The translations under genes and the position numbers were made by a program. Under the pieces are notes generated by a model. It did not search any database. It was given only the letters and a program-made list of their open reading frames with translations, and was not told the DNA's origin. A DNA stretch of 54,099 nucleotides from an uncultured Bacteroides sp. (lineage in GTDB: Bacteria > Bacteroidota > Bacteroidia > Bacteroidales > Bacteroidaceae): the NCBI GenBank assembly GCA_902388495.1, contig CABMPP010000026.1, positions 1 to 54,099 of the forward strand. Reading direction: 5' to 3'. Positions 38,643 to 47,583 of the stretch are shown one piece after another (position 1 is the first letter of the stretch; each line of letters opens with the position of its first letter).

Positions 38643-39473
38643 TTATTTTCCAGGTTTTAGTGGGCCGTAAAAGTAAGAGGCTGTAGCACCACCATCTATC
38701 AGGAAGTCGGCACCTGTAATGAATGCACCTTTGTCACTCATTAACAGTTCCGCCACATTGGCTACTTCATCTGCTGTTCCCGGACGGTGAGCAGGGCACT
38801 GAGCAAACATATTCTTATAAAAGTCTCCTCTCGGTCCGTTGAATTCATCCAACGCCAGCGGAGTTACGATGATTCCCGGAGAAATGGAATTGAGCCGCGC
38901 CCCTCTTTGCCCCCACTTCACTGCTTCTGCCATTATGCGTTTCACATTGCAGCGTTTCGCCATCTGATAGGCGTGCAGTGTGTCTTTCATTTTTCCCGGC
39001 TGCAAGGCTTCGAGTTTCAGAAGTTCTTCTGTCGGAGTGAGGGCCAGTAGTTCATCTACCTTCGGAGCTAAAGCCGGCATGCGATGCCCGGACTGACTGG
39101 AGATAGTGACTCCTGCACCACCTTCCTTTATTACTTTACCCACTTCTTCCAGCAATACGGCTGTACCGTACAAATCTACTTTCAAAATGGTTTCTACCGA
39201 CGCTTGACTGGGAGAAACGCCTGCGGCATTTATCAGCATCGAGATTTCACCGTAGCTCTGTGCTTCGGCAATCATGCTTCTAATAGACTCCCTGGACGAA
39301 AGGTCCATTTCTATAGGAGTTGCATCAAAGCCTGCCTCATTCATAACTTTTGCGATGGCTTCAGCATTTTTCAGCTGCTTGTCGCCAATCACGATTTTCT
39401 TTCCATATCCCATCCGGCGGGCAATGGCCATGCCAATCTGACCGGCACCTGTTAAAATCATTACTTCTTTCAT
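38643..39473 (-). CDS. Short-chain dehydrogenase/reductase (SDR)
   Basis: This 276-residue protein has a cofactor motif TGAGQIG near residue 8 and INAAGVS in the NNAG position. The catalytic residues are Ser 125 or 126 (TISSQSG), Tyr169 and Lys173 (YQMAKRC), and FLIDGGATASYF follows near the C-terminus. The nucleotide motif TGAGQIG departs from the usual TGxxxGIG. It has no signal peptide, so it acts in the cytosol with NAD(P)H. It heads the operon with the ABM gene. The substrate cannot be read from sequence. Confidence 0.9.
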   Translation of the reverse strand: MKEVMILTGAGQIGMAIARRMGYGKKIVIGDKQLKNAEAIAKVMNEAGFDATPIEMDLSSRESIRSMIAEAQSYGEISMLINAAGVSPSQASVETILKVDLYGTAVLLEEVGKVIKEGGAGVTISSQSGHRMPALAPKVDELLALTPTEELLKLEALQPGKMKDTLHAYQMAKRCNVKRIMAEAVKWGQRGARLNSISPGIIVTPLALDEFNGPRGDFYKNMFAQCPAHRPGTADEVANVAELLMSDKGAFITGADFLIDGGATASYFYGPLKPGK

Positions 39474-39514
39474 ACTACTCTTTTTAAATCTATATGTATT
39501 GCTATTTCTTTCTT

Positions 39515-39580
39515 CAAAAGTACCAAACCTTGTGATTATCGGCTATAGATAAATTACGGTTATTTGTACCCATATTACTG
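39515..39580 (-). promoter_or_regulatory. Operator 1 and -7 box of the SDR-ABM operon
   Basis: In the sense (minus) direction the order is CAGTAAT (39580-39574), AT, GGGTAC (39571-39566), six bases, CCGTAAT (39559-39553), 30 bases, then TACTTTTG (39522-39515). The two GTAAT half-sites are 21 bp apart. No -33 TTG exists. The same arrangement is found at three other promoters of this island. Confidence 0.75.
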
Positions 39581-39661
39581 TTTCTGATACAATTGCAAAG
39601 AAGCATTGAATATCTCAAATAGTAGGAATGAAGCGCGGAACAAAAAAGAAAGAATCATTGC

Positions 39662-39692
39662 TTGGAGAAATAACAGAAAGGGCGTACCTTTG
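39662..39692 (+). promoter_or_regulatory. Promoter of the AAA-ATPase gene
   Basis: TTG (39662-39664), 20 bp, then TACCTTTG (39685-39692) is a complete promoter 37 bp before the ATG at 39729. Confidence 0.65.
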
Positions 39693-39728
39693 TTTGCATT
39701 CAAAGTAAACTCCTAAAAAGCATTAGTG

Positions 39729-41507
39729 ATGGAAGAGTACATAGCACCGAAACGGAGAAGAATCCCCTACGGGATGATGAACTTCGAGGACATCCGCCTC
39801 GAGAACTGTTATTATGTGGACAAAACCCGGTTTATCTCCCTAATAGAAGAAGCGGACAAGTTCTTTTTCTTTATCCGTCCCCGTCGCTTTGGCAAGAGCC
39901 TGACGGTGAGTATGCTGCAACACTATTATGACTTGTACGCCCGCGACAAGTTCGATGCCCTCTTCAGCAGCCTTTACATCGGCCAACATCCCACACCGGA
40001 GCGAAACAGCTATCTGGTACTCTATCTCAACTTCTCCGGCATCAGCGGCGAACTGAACGATTATCGCAAGGGACTGGATGCACATTGTGGTACCATGTTC
40101 GAGGACTTTTGCAAGAGATATGCCGACCTCCTGCCCCCGGAAACCTGGGAAGAACTACACACCAGGAGCGGAGCCGTAGCCCAGTTTGAGTACCTCTACC
40201 AAGCGTGTGCCCGCGCCGAACAAAAGATGTACCTCTTCATCGACGAGTACGACCACTTTACCAACACCATCCTCTCCAGTCCCGAAAGCCTGAACCGCTA
40301 CACCGGCGAGACGCATGGCGAAGGCTACCTGCGCAACTTCTTCAATAAAGTGAAGGCCGGCACCTACTCCAGCATCAAGCGTTGCTTCATCACCGGAGTA
40401 AGTCCCGTGACGATGGACGACCTCACCAGCGGATTCAATATCGGAACCAACTATTCACTCTCACCGGAATTCAACGAGATGGTAGGCTTCACCGAGGAAG
40501 AAGTACGTGAAATGCTGACCTATTATTCGACGAACAGCCCCTTCCACCATACCGTGGACGAGTTGATAGAGATGATGAAGCCCTGGTACGACAACTATTG
40601 CTTTGCCGAGGAATGCTACGGCGGCACCACAATGTACAACTCCAACATGGTGCTCTATTTCGTGAAGAACTACATCCAAAGCGGTCGGGCACCGAAAGAA
40701 ATGGTGGAAAGCAATATCCGCATCGACTATGAAAAGTTGCGCATGCTCATCCGCAAGGACAAGGAGTTTGCCCACGACGCCTCCATCATCCAGACCCTCG
40801 TGAGTCAAGGCTTCATCACCGGAGAACTGAAAACAGGCTTCCCTGCCGTGAGCATCACCAATCCCGACAACTTCGTCAGTCTGCTCTACTACTTTGGCAT
40901 GCTCACCATCAGCGGAATGTATAAAGGAAAAACCAAACTCACTATCCCCAATATAGTAGTACAGGAACAACTCTACACTTATCTGCTGAACACTTACAAT
41001 GATGCCGAACTCAGTTTCAGCAGTTACGAGAAGAACGAACTTGCCAGCGCCTTAGCCTATGATGGCGACTGGCAAACTTACTTCGGCTACATCGCCGACT
41101 GCCTGAAACGCTATGCCTCGCAGCGCGACAAGCAGAAGGGTGAGTACTTCGTCCACGGCTTCACTCTTGCTATGACAGCGCAAAACCGCTTCTATCGCCC
41201 CGTCTCCGAACAGGACACGCAGGCGGGCTATGTTGATATCTTCCTCTGCCCAATGCTGGAGATTTACTCCGACATGAAGCACAGTTACATCGTGGAACTG
41301 AAGTATGCCAAGTACAAAGACCCCGAAAGTCGTGTGGAAGAGCTTCGGCAAGAAGCCATTGCCCAAGCTAACCGCTATGCGGATACGGAGACAGTAAAAA
41401 AAGCAATCGGCAGTACCCAACTGCACAAGATTGTAGTAGTGTATAAAGGTATGGATATGCCGATTTGCGAAGAGGTGATAAACGAAACAAAAAAGACAAA
41501 CCAATAA
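39729..41507 (+). CDS. AAA-ATPase-like protein with C-terminal PD-(D/E)XK nuclease fold
   Basis: This 592-residue protein starts MEEYIAPKRRRIPYGMMNFE, like the large AAA-ATPase_like/DUF1703 family of Bacteroidales. It has a P-loop FIRPRRFGKSLTVSML, a Walker B YLFIDEYDHF, and ITGVSPVTMDDLTSGFN. The C-terminal GYVDIFLCPML with YIVELKYAK corresponds to the D...ExK core of PD-(D/E)XK nucleases. The family is strongly expanded in Bacteroides, and its role is unknown (defence or mobile-element related has been suggested). GTG at 39726 precedes the chosen ATG. The gene ends 2 bp from the convergent hydrolase stop. Confidence 0.88.
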   Translation: MEEYIAPKRRRIPYGMMNFEDIRLENCYYVDKTRFISLIEEADKFFFFIRPRRFGKSLTVSMLQHYYDLYARDKFDALFSSLYIGQHPTPERNSYLVLYLNFSGISGELNDYRKGLDAHCGTMFEDFCKRYADLLPPETWEELHTRSGAVAQFEYLYQACARAEQKMYLFIDEYDHFTNTILSSPESLNRYTGETHGEGYLRNFFNKVKAGTYSSIKRCFITGVSPVTMDDLTSGFNIGTNYSLSPEFNEMVGFTEEEVREMLTYYSTNSPFHHTVDELIEMMKPWYDNYCFAEECYGGTTMYNSNMVLYFVKNYIQSGRAPKEMVESNIRIDYEKLRMLIRKDKEFAHDASIIQTLVSQGFITGELKTGFPAVSITNPDNFVSLLYYFGMLTISGMYKGKTKLTIPNIVVQEQLYTYLLNTYNDAELSFSSYEKNELASALAYDGDWQTYFGYIADCLKRYASQRDKQKGEYFVHGFTLAMTAQNRFYRPVSEQDTQAGYVDIFLCPMLEIYSDMKHSYIVELKYAKYKDPESRVEELRQEAIAQANRYADTETVKKAIGSTQLHKIVVVYKGMDMPICEEVINETKKTNQ

Positions 41508-41509
41508 TT

Positions 41510-42568
41510 CTACTTTAGATATTCCTTATAAAACTGTTCAATCTTGTCAAAAGGAATGATGTCTGTCTTGTCATAAAGGTCGGTATGGACTGCACCGGGG
41601 ATGATAAGCAAATGCTTGTTGTCACCTTTCAGCTTTTTGAAAGCATCTTCACCCATATAACGCGAATGTGCTTTCTCACCATGGATGATCATTACAGCGC
41701 TGCGTATCTCATCACTGTAAGCAAGGATGGGAGCGTTAAGGAATGCCAAAGTTGATGTCATGTTCCAGCCCTGACCTGAGTTGATGGAACGGGGGTGATA
41801 ACCACGCTTTGTCTTGTAATAATCGTAATAGTCTTTCATAAATTGCGGGGCATCATCGGCAGGCAGGGGGTTCATGACATTGCGCTGATAAGTGCCGTTC
41901 TTGACATCAATGGTGCGCTGGGCATTCAGCTGCTGACGCATCTTGTATCGTTCATCGGCTGTCACCTTATCATAATAACCATTGGCGGTGCATCGGCTGA
42001 TGTCATACATCGTAGATGCTATGGTAGCTTTTATGCGTGTATCATTGGCAGCAGCATTGATGGCAAAGCCGCCCCATCCGCAAATGCCAAGTATACCGAT
42101 ACGTTCTGCATCCACATCATTGCGTGTCGCAAGATAGTCCACAGCGGCACTGAAGTCTTCCGTGTTGAGGTCAGGCGAGGCTATGTTGCGAGGCTGCCCT
42201 CCGCTCTCGCCGGTAAACGAGGGGTCGAAAGCGATGGTCAGGAAGCCGCGTTCGGCAAGCGTTTGTGCATAAAGTCCTGACGACTGTTCTTTCACGGCAC
42301 CGAACGGACCGCTCACTGCAATGGCTGCAAGTTTCCCTCCGGCATCCTTGGGAACATACATATCTGCGGCAAGCGTGATGCCATAACGGTTGCGGAAGGT
42401 TACTTTACTATGCGACACTTTGTCGCTTTGCGGGAATGTCTTGTCCCACTCCTGTGTCAATTCCAACTTTTCCATATTCTCTTCTGTTGTTTTACTTACT
42501 TGTGCAACGGCTGTAGTGGCTATAGCTGACAGTGCGGTTGCAATAATTGTCTTTATAATATTCATCAT
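41510..42568 (-). CDS. Exported alpha/beta hydrolase (dienelactone-hydrolase-like), paralog 1
   Basis: This protein has about 352 residues from MMNIIKTIIATAL, with a signal peptide ending TTAVAQ. It has an alpha/beta-hydrolase core with AVSGPFGAVKEQSSGLYA, the elbow ILGICGWGGFA and a late His in PGAVHTDLYD. The elbow has Cys and Trp where many relatives have the Gly-x-Ser-x-Gly serine, so a Cys nucleophile or altered chemistry is possible. An internal Met (42475) in TEENMEKLEL precedes the conserved domain. The start lies 20 bp after the aldo/keto reductase stop. It is clearly related along its length to the hydrolase at 50743. Confidence 0.85.
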   Translation of the reverse strand: MMNIIKTIIATALSAIATTAVAQVSKTTEENMEKLELTQEWDKTFPQSDKVSHSKVTFRNRYGITLAADMYVPKDAGGKLAAIAVSGPFGAVKEQSSGLYAQTLAERGFLTIAFDPSFTGESGGQPRNIASPDLNTEDFSAAVDYLATRNDVDAERIGILGICGWGGFAINAAANDTRIKATIASTMYDISRCTANGYYDKVTADERYKMRQQLNAQRTIDVKNGTYQRNVMNPLPADDAPQFMKDYYDYYKTKRGYHPRSINSGQGWNMTSTLAFLNAPILAYSDEIRSAVMIIHGEKAHSRYMGEDAFKKLKGDNKHLLIIPGAVHTDLYDKTDIIPFDKIEQFYKEYLK

Positions 42569-42588
42569 GTACTTTGTTTTCAGATGTT

Positions 42589-43425
42589 TCACAATCCAAT
42601 CAACCATTTCACCATTTCCGGATCATAATGCGAGAAGAACAGACTTTTTCCCTGATCAAGTCCGGCTATTCCCTGCATATCTTCATCCGTCAAAGCAAAG
42701 TCGAATACATTGAAGTTCTCAATCATTCGTTCTTTGCGAGTGGACTTCGGAATAACAATCACGCCTCGTTGGATAAGGAAACGTAATGCAGTCTGCGCTA
42801 CCGACTTGCCATATTTTTCACCGATTGTTTTCAGAGTAGCATTCGTAAAGAAATCATTTCGTCCCTCGGCAAACGGTCCCCACGACATAATGTGCGTGCC
42901 GTAACGTTCCATAATTTTCTGCGGTTCTACCTGTTGGTTGAATACGTGTGTTTCCACTTGGTTCACCATCGGTTTGATCTCACAGCACTCCGCCAAATCC
43001 ACAAAACGGTCGGGATAGAAATTGCTCACACCAATGGCACGTGCCTTGCCAGCCTTGTAGGCTTCCTCCATGGCATGATAAGTGCCGTAGTAGTCGTTGA
43101 AGGGCTGGTGAATCAGCAGTAAATCCACATAGTCGCTTTGCAGTTTGCGCAAGGATTCATCGATGGATGCTTTTGCCCGTTCATAACCGGCATTGGAAAT
43201 CCATACTTTGGTGGTGATGAAAATATCCTCACGGGCAATGCCACTTTTCTTCACGGCACGGCCTACACCTTCCTCATTATAATAAGCCTGTGCGGTATCA
43301 ATAGAACGGTAACCCACACTCAAGGCATCTGCTACGCAACGTTCACACTCTTCAGGTGTTACCTGATAAACACCATAACCCAATATCGGCATTTCGATGC
43401 CATTACTCAATTTTACTGTATCCAT
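42589..43425 (-). CDS. Aldo/keto reductase
   Basis: This 278-residue protein has the AKR tetrad D43, Y48 (DTAQAYYNEE), K73 (ITTKVW) and H106 (LLLIHQP). The NADPH-binding C-terminal part reads VIVIPKSTRKERMIENFNVFDF. It resembles the 2,5-diketo-D-gluconate reductase-like group, which reduces small aldehydes and ketones such as methylglyoxal. It has no signal peptide, so it is cytosolic. It is the middle gene of the flavoprotein-AKR-hydrolase operon, 49 bp after the flavoprotein stop. Confidence 0.93.
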   Translation of the reverse strand: MDTVKLSNGIEMPILGYGVYQVTPEECERCVADALSVGYRSIDTAQAYYNEEGVGRAVKKSGIAREDIFITTKVWISNAGYERAKASIDESLRKLQSDYVDLLLIHQPFNDYYGTYHAMEEAYKAGKARAIGVSNFYPDRFVDLAECCEIKPMVNQVETHVFNQQVEPQKIMERYGTHIMSWGPFAEGRNDFFTNATLKTIGEKYGKSVAQTALRFLIQRGVIVIPKSTRKERMIENFNVFDFALTDEDMQGIAGLDQGKSLFFSHYDPEMVKWLIGL

Positions 43426-43474
43426 AATTTTATGTTTTTATTTGATTAACGGAAAGACTTGCGGGAGATTTCTA

Positions 43475-44020
43475 TCATATTTGCTTTCCCATCTCGTATG
43501 CTTCCTGCAAGGCAGGATTACCTTTTATCTCACCTGCGTGCCACACTCCGGTTGCAAGTACCTTTCCTCGGACTACCGGATTCTCCAGACAATCAATGAA
43601 GCCCATCAGATTATCGAAGACGTGCTCCAAAAGGAGACGTCCCTCTTCTCCTTCGGCAGCAGCAGCAAGGAAATAGAATTCTTTGTTTGCCATTTCCGCA
43701 TAGGGACCACAACAACGGTCGAGCATTGTTTTCAGTTGTGCACTCATCGCATAGAAATAAACAGGTGTTCCGAGGACAATGACATCGGCAGCCAGCATCT
43801 TGCTGATAATTTCTGCAGCATCGTCCTTTTGAGGACAGGGTTTCTTGTATTGACTGCATACACTGCATCCCGTACAATAGTTGACAGTTTTGTCCTTTAG
43901 AAAAACCTTCTCCACTTCATTTCCGGTTTCAACTGCTCCACGCATAAATTCATCGCAAAGTGTATCGGAGTTTCCTCCACGTCGCGGACTGGATGATAGT
44001 ATAAGTACTTTCTTGCTCAT
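43475..44020 (-). CDS. Flavodoxin-fold flavoprotein with Cys cluster (Isf-like)
   Basis: This 181-residue protein has an FMN phosphate loop SSSPRRGGNSDTL and VIVLGTPVYFYAMSAQLKTMLDR, typical of NADPH-dependent FMN reductase/flavodoxin-like proteins. Four cysteines at 49, 52, 55 and 62 (YCTGCSVC...PC) have spacing CX2CX2CX6C. This is close to the compact CX2CX2CX4-7C motif that holds a 4Fe-4S cluster in iron-sulfur flavoproteins. It probably transfers electrons from NAD(P)H or ferredoxin to a small acceptor. It is first in its operon, behind operator 2. Confidence 0.85.
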   Translation of the reverse strand: MSKKVLILSSSPRRGGNSDTLCDEFMRGAVETGNEVEKVFLKDKTVNYCTGCSVCSQYKKPCPQKDDAAEIISKMLAADVIVLGTPVYFYAMSAQLKTMLDRCCGPYAEMANKEFYFLAAAAEGEEGRLLLEHVFDNLMGFIDCLENPVVRGKVLATGVWHAGEIKGNPALQEAYEMGKQI

Positions 44021-44056
44021 AATTATATATTATTTAATTGGTTAATCTTCATGTTG

Positions 44057-44122
44057 CAAAAGTACGTCGTTACAAGAAGATACTTTGTAGATGGATTACG
44101 GATAATAGTACCCGAATTACAG
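44057..44122 (-). promoter_or_regulatory. Operator 2 and -7 box of the flavoprotein-AKR-hydrolase operon
   Basis: The sense (minus) order is CTGTAAT (44122-44116), TC, GGGTAC (44113-44108), six bases, CCGTAAT (44101-44095), 30 bases, then TACTTTTG (44064-44057). Half-sites are 21 bp apart and there is no -33 TTG. Confidence 0.75.
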
Positions 44123-44176
44123 ATATACTACTTATTTCTTTCTCGATAAACTATTGGCGAGACAGATACCTCCAAA

Positions 44177-44242
44177 CAGTAATAATGGTAGAATAATCCG
44201 TAATTCGTACACAAGCCATTCACCGAATCGGGCGTATCTTTG
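44177..44242 (+). promoter_or_regulatory. Operator 3 and -7 box of the CMD-cupin gene
   Basis: The plus-strand order is CAGTAAT (44177-44183), AA, TGGTAG (44186-44191, weaker than GGGTAC), six bases, CCGTAAT (44198-44204), 30 bases, then TATCTTTG (44235-44242). It is divergent from operator 2 in a 262-bp intergenic region. Confidence 0.75.
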
Positions 44243-44282
44243 TCGCAGTAACTAAGGTATCTCGGCACTTAAAACAATTTGT

Positions 44283-45401
44283 ATGAGAACAATAAATAAA
44301 CTGATGGCAGCAGCATTATTAACCGTAGCCGCCTGTCATCCCATTAACGCACAACAGAATATGGAAAATGTATTAAATCAACGGCAACAGCACATCGTTG
44401 CCATCACATGCCTGGAGGCAAAAGGTGATTTAGAGAATCTCTCCACAGCCATCCATACAGGCTTGGATGAAGGTCTGACAATCAATGAAATTAAAGAAAT
44501 GCTCTCGCAACTCTATGCTTATACCGGCTTTCCCCGTAGCCTCAATAGTTTAGGGGTACTTCAGCAAGTACTGGCCGAACGCAAGGCAAAAGGCATCATA
44601 GACGAAGAAGGTAAAGACGCCGATGCCCTGCCCGAAGATTTCGATGCCTTGAAAGAAGGTACGGCCGTGCAGACTCGACTCAGCGGCGGCGCTTTCGACT
44701 ATACCTTCGCCCCTGCCACCGACTATTACCTGAAAGCACATCTCTTCGGCGATATCTTCGCACGCAATAACCTGACGTTCCCTGAACGTGAACTGGTAAC
44801 AGTCAGTGCCCTATCCGGCATCAAAGATGTGGAGCCTCAACTGAAAGCACACGTGCGTGGAGCAAAGAACATGGGACTGACGGATGCGGAAATACATTCT
44901 ATTCCCGGCGTACTTCTGCAAAAAGTAGGCGAGACCGAAGCTTATCGCGCAAAGAAAGCTATCGCAGAAGTTTATGGCGAGACATTCGCAGAAGGCGCCC
45001 CCATAGAAAACTGCATATTTCCGAAAGGTGAACCAAATGCGGCATACGCCAAATATTTCATCGGAAACAGTTATCTGGCTGAACTGGCAAATGGTGAAGG
45101 CAGGCTGCCCGTATCTAATGTCACCTTTGAACCGCGTTGCCGTAATAACTGGCACATCCATCACCGTGGCGGGCAGATTCTTATCTGTATAGGCGGTAGA
45201 GGCTGGTATCAGGAATGGGGTAAACAGGCACAAGAACTGCATCCCGGTGATGTAGTGGACATTCCTACCGAAGTGAAACATTGGCACGGTGCCGCAGCCA
45301 ACAGTTGGTTTCAGCATATTGCCATCGGGGTACCTGCCGAAGGGGCAAGTGCGGAATGGCTGGAGCAGGTAACGGATGAAGAATACAACAAACTGAAATA
45401 A
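44283..45401 (+). CDS. Exported double carboxymuconolactone-decarboxylase (CMD) and cupin fusion
   Basis: This 372-residue protein has an N-terminal signal (LMAAALLTVAACHPINAQ). Two CMD-like helical domains lie at about 30-100 and 150-215. The second has LVTVSALSG and QLKAHVRGAKNMGLT, while the usual CxxC pair is absent. A C-terminal cupin has HIHHRGGQILICIGGRGWYQEWG and HPGDVVDIPTEVKHWHGA, which supply metal-binding His residues. CMD proteins include AhpD-like peroxidase partners and lactone decarboxylases. An internal Met (44361) follows the signal in QQNMENVL. Substrate unknown. Confidence 0.85.
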   Translation: MRTINKLMAAALLTVAACHPINAQQNMENVLNQRQQHIVAITCLEAKGDLENLSTAIHTGLDEGLTINEIKEMLSQLYAYTGFPRSLNSLGVLQQVLAERKAKGIIDEEGKDADALPEDFDALKEGTAVQTRLSGGAFDYTFAPATDYYLKAHLFGDIFARNNLTFPERELVTVSALSGIKDVEPQLKAHVRGAKNMGLTDAEIHSIPGVLLQKVGETEAYRAKKAIAEVYGETFAEGAPIENCIFPKGEPNAAYAKYFIGNSYLAELANGEGRLPVSNVTFEPRCRNNWHIHHRGGQILICIGGRGWYQEWGKQAQELHPGDVVDIPTEVKHWHGAAANSWFQHIAIGVPAEGASAEWLEQVTDEEYNKLK

Positions 45402-45529
45402 CGTTTACATCTATAAATGTATAAAGTTTTCGCATGCTATAAAAACATGTTTCTTATACTTGAAGATGTCAATTCAAAAGTGCCATCCCCGTCTGTAGAT
45501 ATCTGTAGAAGGGGTCAGCAGATAGCCGG

Positions 45530-45645
45530 TAGTAACATACCTATGTCACCAGCCATGACATACGTATCTCACCACCCATGACATACAGTATGTCACTACC
45601 CATGACATACGTATCTCATGACCTGTTACATACGTATCTCATGAC
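45530..45645. repeat. 23-bp tandem array of dyads
   Basis: Five units of 23, 23, 24, 23 and 23 bp start at 45530, 45553, 45576, 45600 and 45623, with the core CCATGACATACGTATCTCA. The third unit carries the perfect palindrome GACATAC-A-GTATGTC. The array lies in the 376-bp gap between the CMD-cupin gene and the first AraC gene, 67 bp before the AraC -7 box. I see no gene in the gap. Confidence 0.8.
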
Positions 45646-45711
45646 CGCCTTCTAAAGCGTATAGATATATTACTTACATGAGAATCATTAGCATTGTATA
45701 CCTTTTATCAT

Positions 45712-45719
45712 TATCTTTG
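45712..45719 (+). promoter_or_regulatory. -7 box of the tandem AraC genes
   Basis: TATCTTTG lies 58 bp before the ATG at 45778. There is no good -33 TTG, and no CCGTAAT operator at the fixed distance seen at the other promoters. Confidence 0.55.
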
Positions 45720-45777
45720 CTACAGTTTGAAAAGCATAATATAGGCTGTAACAAAATCATTTAAACACACAATAAGT

Positions 45778-46677
45778 ATGGATGAAATAGTAAAGATTGA
45801 CACAATAGACCAGTACAATAAGCTGTACGGACTGGAAACCATGCACCCACTGGTTGGAGTAGTAGACTTGACCAAAGCAACGACCTTTCCCAACCATGTC
45901 CGTATGAATATGGGCGTTTATTCGCTTTTCCTGAAGCATACACGGTGTGGTGACCTGAAATATGGGAAGAAGCTATACGATTATCAGGAAGGGACAATTG
46001 TCAGTTTCGCCCCCGGGCAAGTAATAGGGATTGAGTTGAAGGAAGACGCCCGTCCCTCTTCAATAGGTATTGTTTTCCATCCCGATCTGATACGGGGCAC
46101 ATCGCTGGGAGAGCACATCAAGCAGTACTCTTTCTTTTCTTATGAAGTGAATGAGGCGCTCCACGTCTCCGAAGAGGAAAGACAAATCATCATCGACTGC
46201 CTCGATAAAGTCCGCATAGAACTGAGCCATGCCATAGACAAGCACAGCAAAACATTGATAGCCAAGAACATTGAGCTGTTACTTGATTATTGTATGCGCT
46301 TCTACGAACGGCAGTTCAATACCCGCAGTAAGGTAAACAAAGACATTCTTGTGCAGTTCGAGAACCTGCTGGACGATTATTTTCAAGGTGAGAATGCAGA
46401 GGACAAAGGTTATCCCACCGTCAAATACTTTGCGGACAAGGTCTTTCTATCTCCCAACTACTTCGGTGACCTCATTAAAAAGGAAACCGGACAGACAGCA
46501 CAGCAGTATATATTATCCAAGCTTATCAGCCTTGCCAAGGACCGGATTGTAAATACCAACCAGACTGTTTCCGAAATAGCCTATGGACTGGGATTCCAGT
46601 ATGCACAGCATTTCTCGCGTCTGTTTAAGAAGACGGTGGGTTGTTCGCCCAATGAGTACAAGAAGATGAATGTATGA
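45778..46677 (+). CDS. AraC family transcriptional regulator 1
   Basis: This 299-residue protein has an N-terminal cupin-like sensor (HPLVGVVDLTKATTF, GTIVSFAPGQVIGIE). A linker helix carries LLLDYCMRFYERQF. The C-terminal double helix-turn-helix reads VKYFADKVFLSPNYFGDLIKKETG and SEIAYGLGFQYAQHFSRLFKKTVGCSP. It is a close relative of the regulators at 46670 and 47820. Position makes it a candidate activator of the operators found in this island. The effector is unknown, perhaps an electrophile or aldehyde as for E. coli YqhC, which controls comparable ADH and AKR genes. Confidence 0.92.
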   Translation: MDEIVKIDTIDQYNKLYGLETMHPLVGVVDLTKATTFPNHVRMNMGVYSLFLKHTRCGDLKYGKKLYDYQEGTIVSFAPGQVIGIELKEDARPSSIGIVFHPDLIRGTSLGEHIKQYSFFSYEVNEALHVSEEERQIIIDCLDKVRIELSHAIDKHSKTLIAKNIELLLDYCMRFYERQFNTRSKVNKDILVQFENLLDDYFQGENAEDKGYPTVKYFADKVFLSPNYFGDLIKKETGQTAQQYILSKLISLAKDRIVNTNQTVSEIAYGLGFQYAQHFSRLFKKTVGCSPNEYKKMNV

Positions 46678-47575
46678 TATGAAAGAGAACCTATTGAACA
46701 TAGAGACAGTACATGAGTGTAATTGCTGTCTGGGCTACAGAACACTTCATCCTCTTGTCAGTGTCATTGACTTGTCGCAAGCCAATCTGGAACAATGTAC
46801 CATTAAGTTCGATTTCTACACTGTCATCATGCTCGAAGGGGATGTGGAAGACTTCCTGTATGGCCGCAAGTATTACGATTACTCCAATGCATCGCTCTTG
46901 TTCCTAACCCCGGGCGAGTCCATCCAAATAGACCATAGTGAATTGCTCCGTCGGAAAGGTTGGCTGCTTGCATTTCATCCGGACTTGCTCTGCTGCACTT
47001 CACTGGGTGGACATATTGATGAGTATACATTCTTCTTCTACAAACCGGATGAAGCTCTGCACTTGTCCTTGCGTGAGAAAAGTAAAATCATAGACTGTCT
47101 GCACAATATCGGGGATGAACTGGAACACGCCATAGACTGCCATAGCAAAACACTGATTTCAAGACATATCGAGCTCTTGCTTGATTATTGCACCCGTTTC
47201 TACGAACGTCAGTTCATTACACGCTGTGAGGCCAATAAGTCCATCGTCCGCCAGACTAACATACTGCTGGATGAGTACATCCAATCCGGGAAGTTGAAGC
47301 AGGGAGTGCTACCTTCGACTGAATACTGCGCCGGCAAACTCCATCTGTCCTCCCACTATTTCAGTGATTTATTATACTTCGAGACGGGACAAAGTATCCA
47401 TGAGTACTTCCAGTTCAAACGATTGGAAGCCTCCAAAACGATGCTATTGGAACAAGGCAATACAGTCGGTGCAGTAGCAAGAAAGTTGGGCTATCCCAAT
47501 GTGCAATATTTCAGCCGTATCTTCAAGAAGATAACAGGAATAGCCCCCGGTGATTATCGGCTGGCACAGAACTAA
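46670..47575 (+). CDS. AraC family transcriptional regulator 2
   Basis: This 301-residue protein starts at 46670, overlapping the previous gene by 8 bp. ATG 46679 is an alternative just after that stop. It has the same architecture as regulator 1: HPLVSVIDLSQANL sensor start, LLLDYCTRFYERQF linker and a C-terminal AraC domain (LHLSSHYFSDLLYFETGQS, GAVARKLGYPNVQYFSRIFKKITG). The second recognition helix differs from those of regulators 1 and 3, so DNA specificity may have diverged. It shares a transcript with regulator 1. Confidence 0.9.
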   Translation: MYDMKENLLNIETVHECNCCLGYRTLHPLVSVIDLSQANLEQCTIKFDFYTVIMLEGDVEDFLYGRKYYDYSNASLLFLTPGESIQIDHSELLRRKGWLLAFHPDLLCCTSLGGHIDEYTFFFYKPDEALHLSLREKSKIIDCLHNIGDELEHAIDCHSKTLISRHIELLLDYCTRFYERQFITRCEANKSIVRQTNILLDEYIQSGKLKQGVLPSTEYCAGKLHLSSHYFSDLLYFETGQSIHEYFQFKRLEASKTMLLEQGNTVGAVARKLGYPNVQYFSRIFKKITGIAPGDYRLAQN

Positions 47576-47583
47576 GGCTATGA

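Noticed and set aside
39729..41507. Calling the AAA-ATPase/nuclease-fold protein an anti-phage defence system
   Set aside because: The family is very large in Bacteroides and no partner defence gene is adjacent, so the sequence alone does not support a defence role.
45530..45645. Possible CRISPR array or plasmid-type iterons
   Set aside because: Units are directly adjacent without spacers, and there is no replication protein gene nearby.
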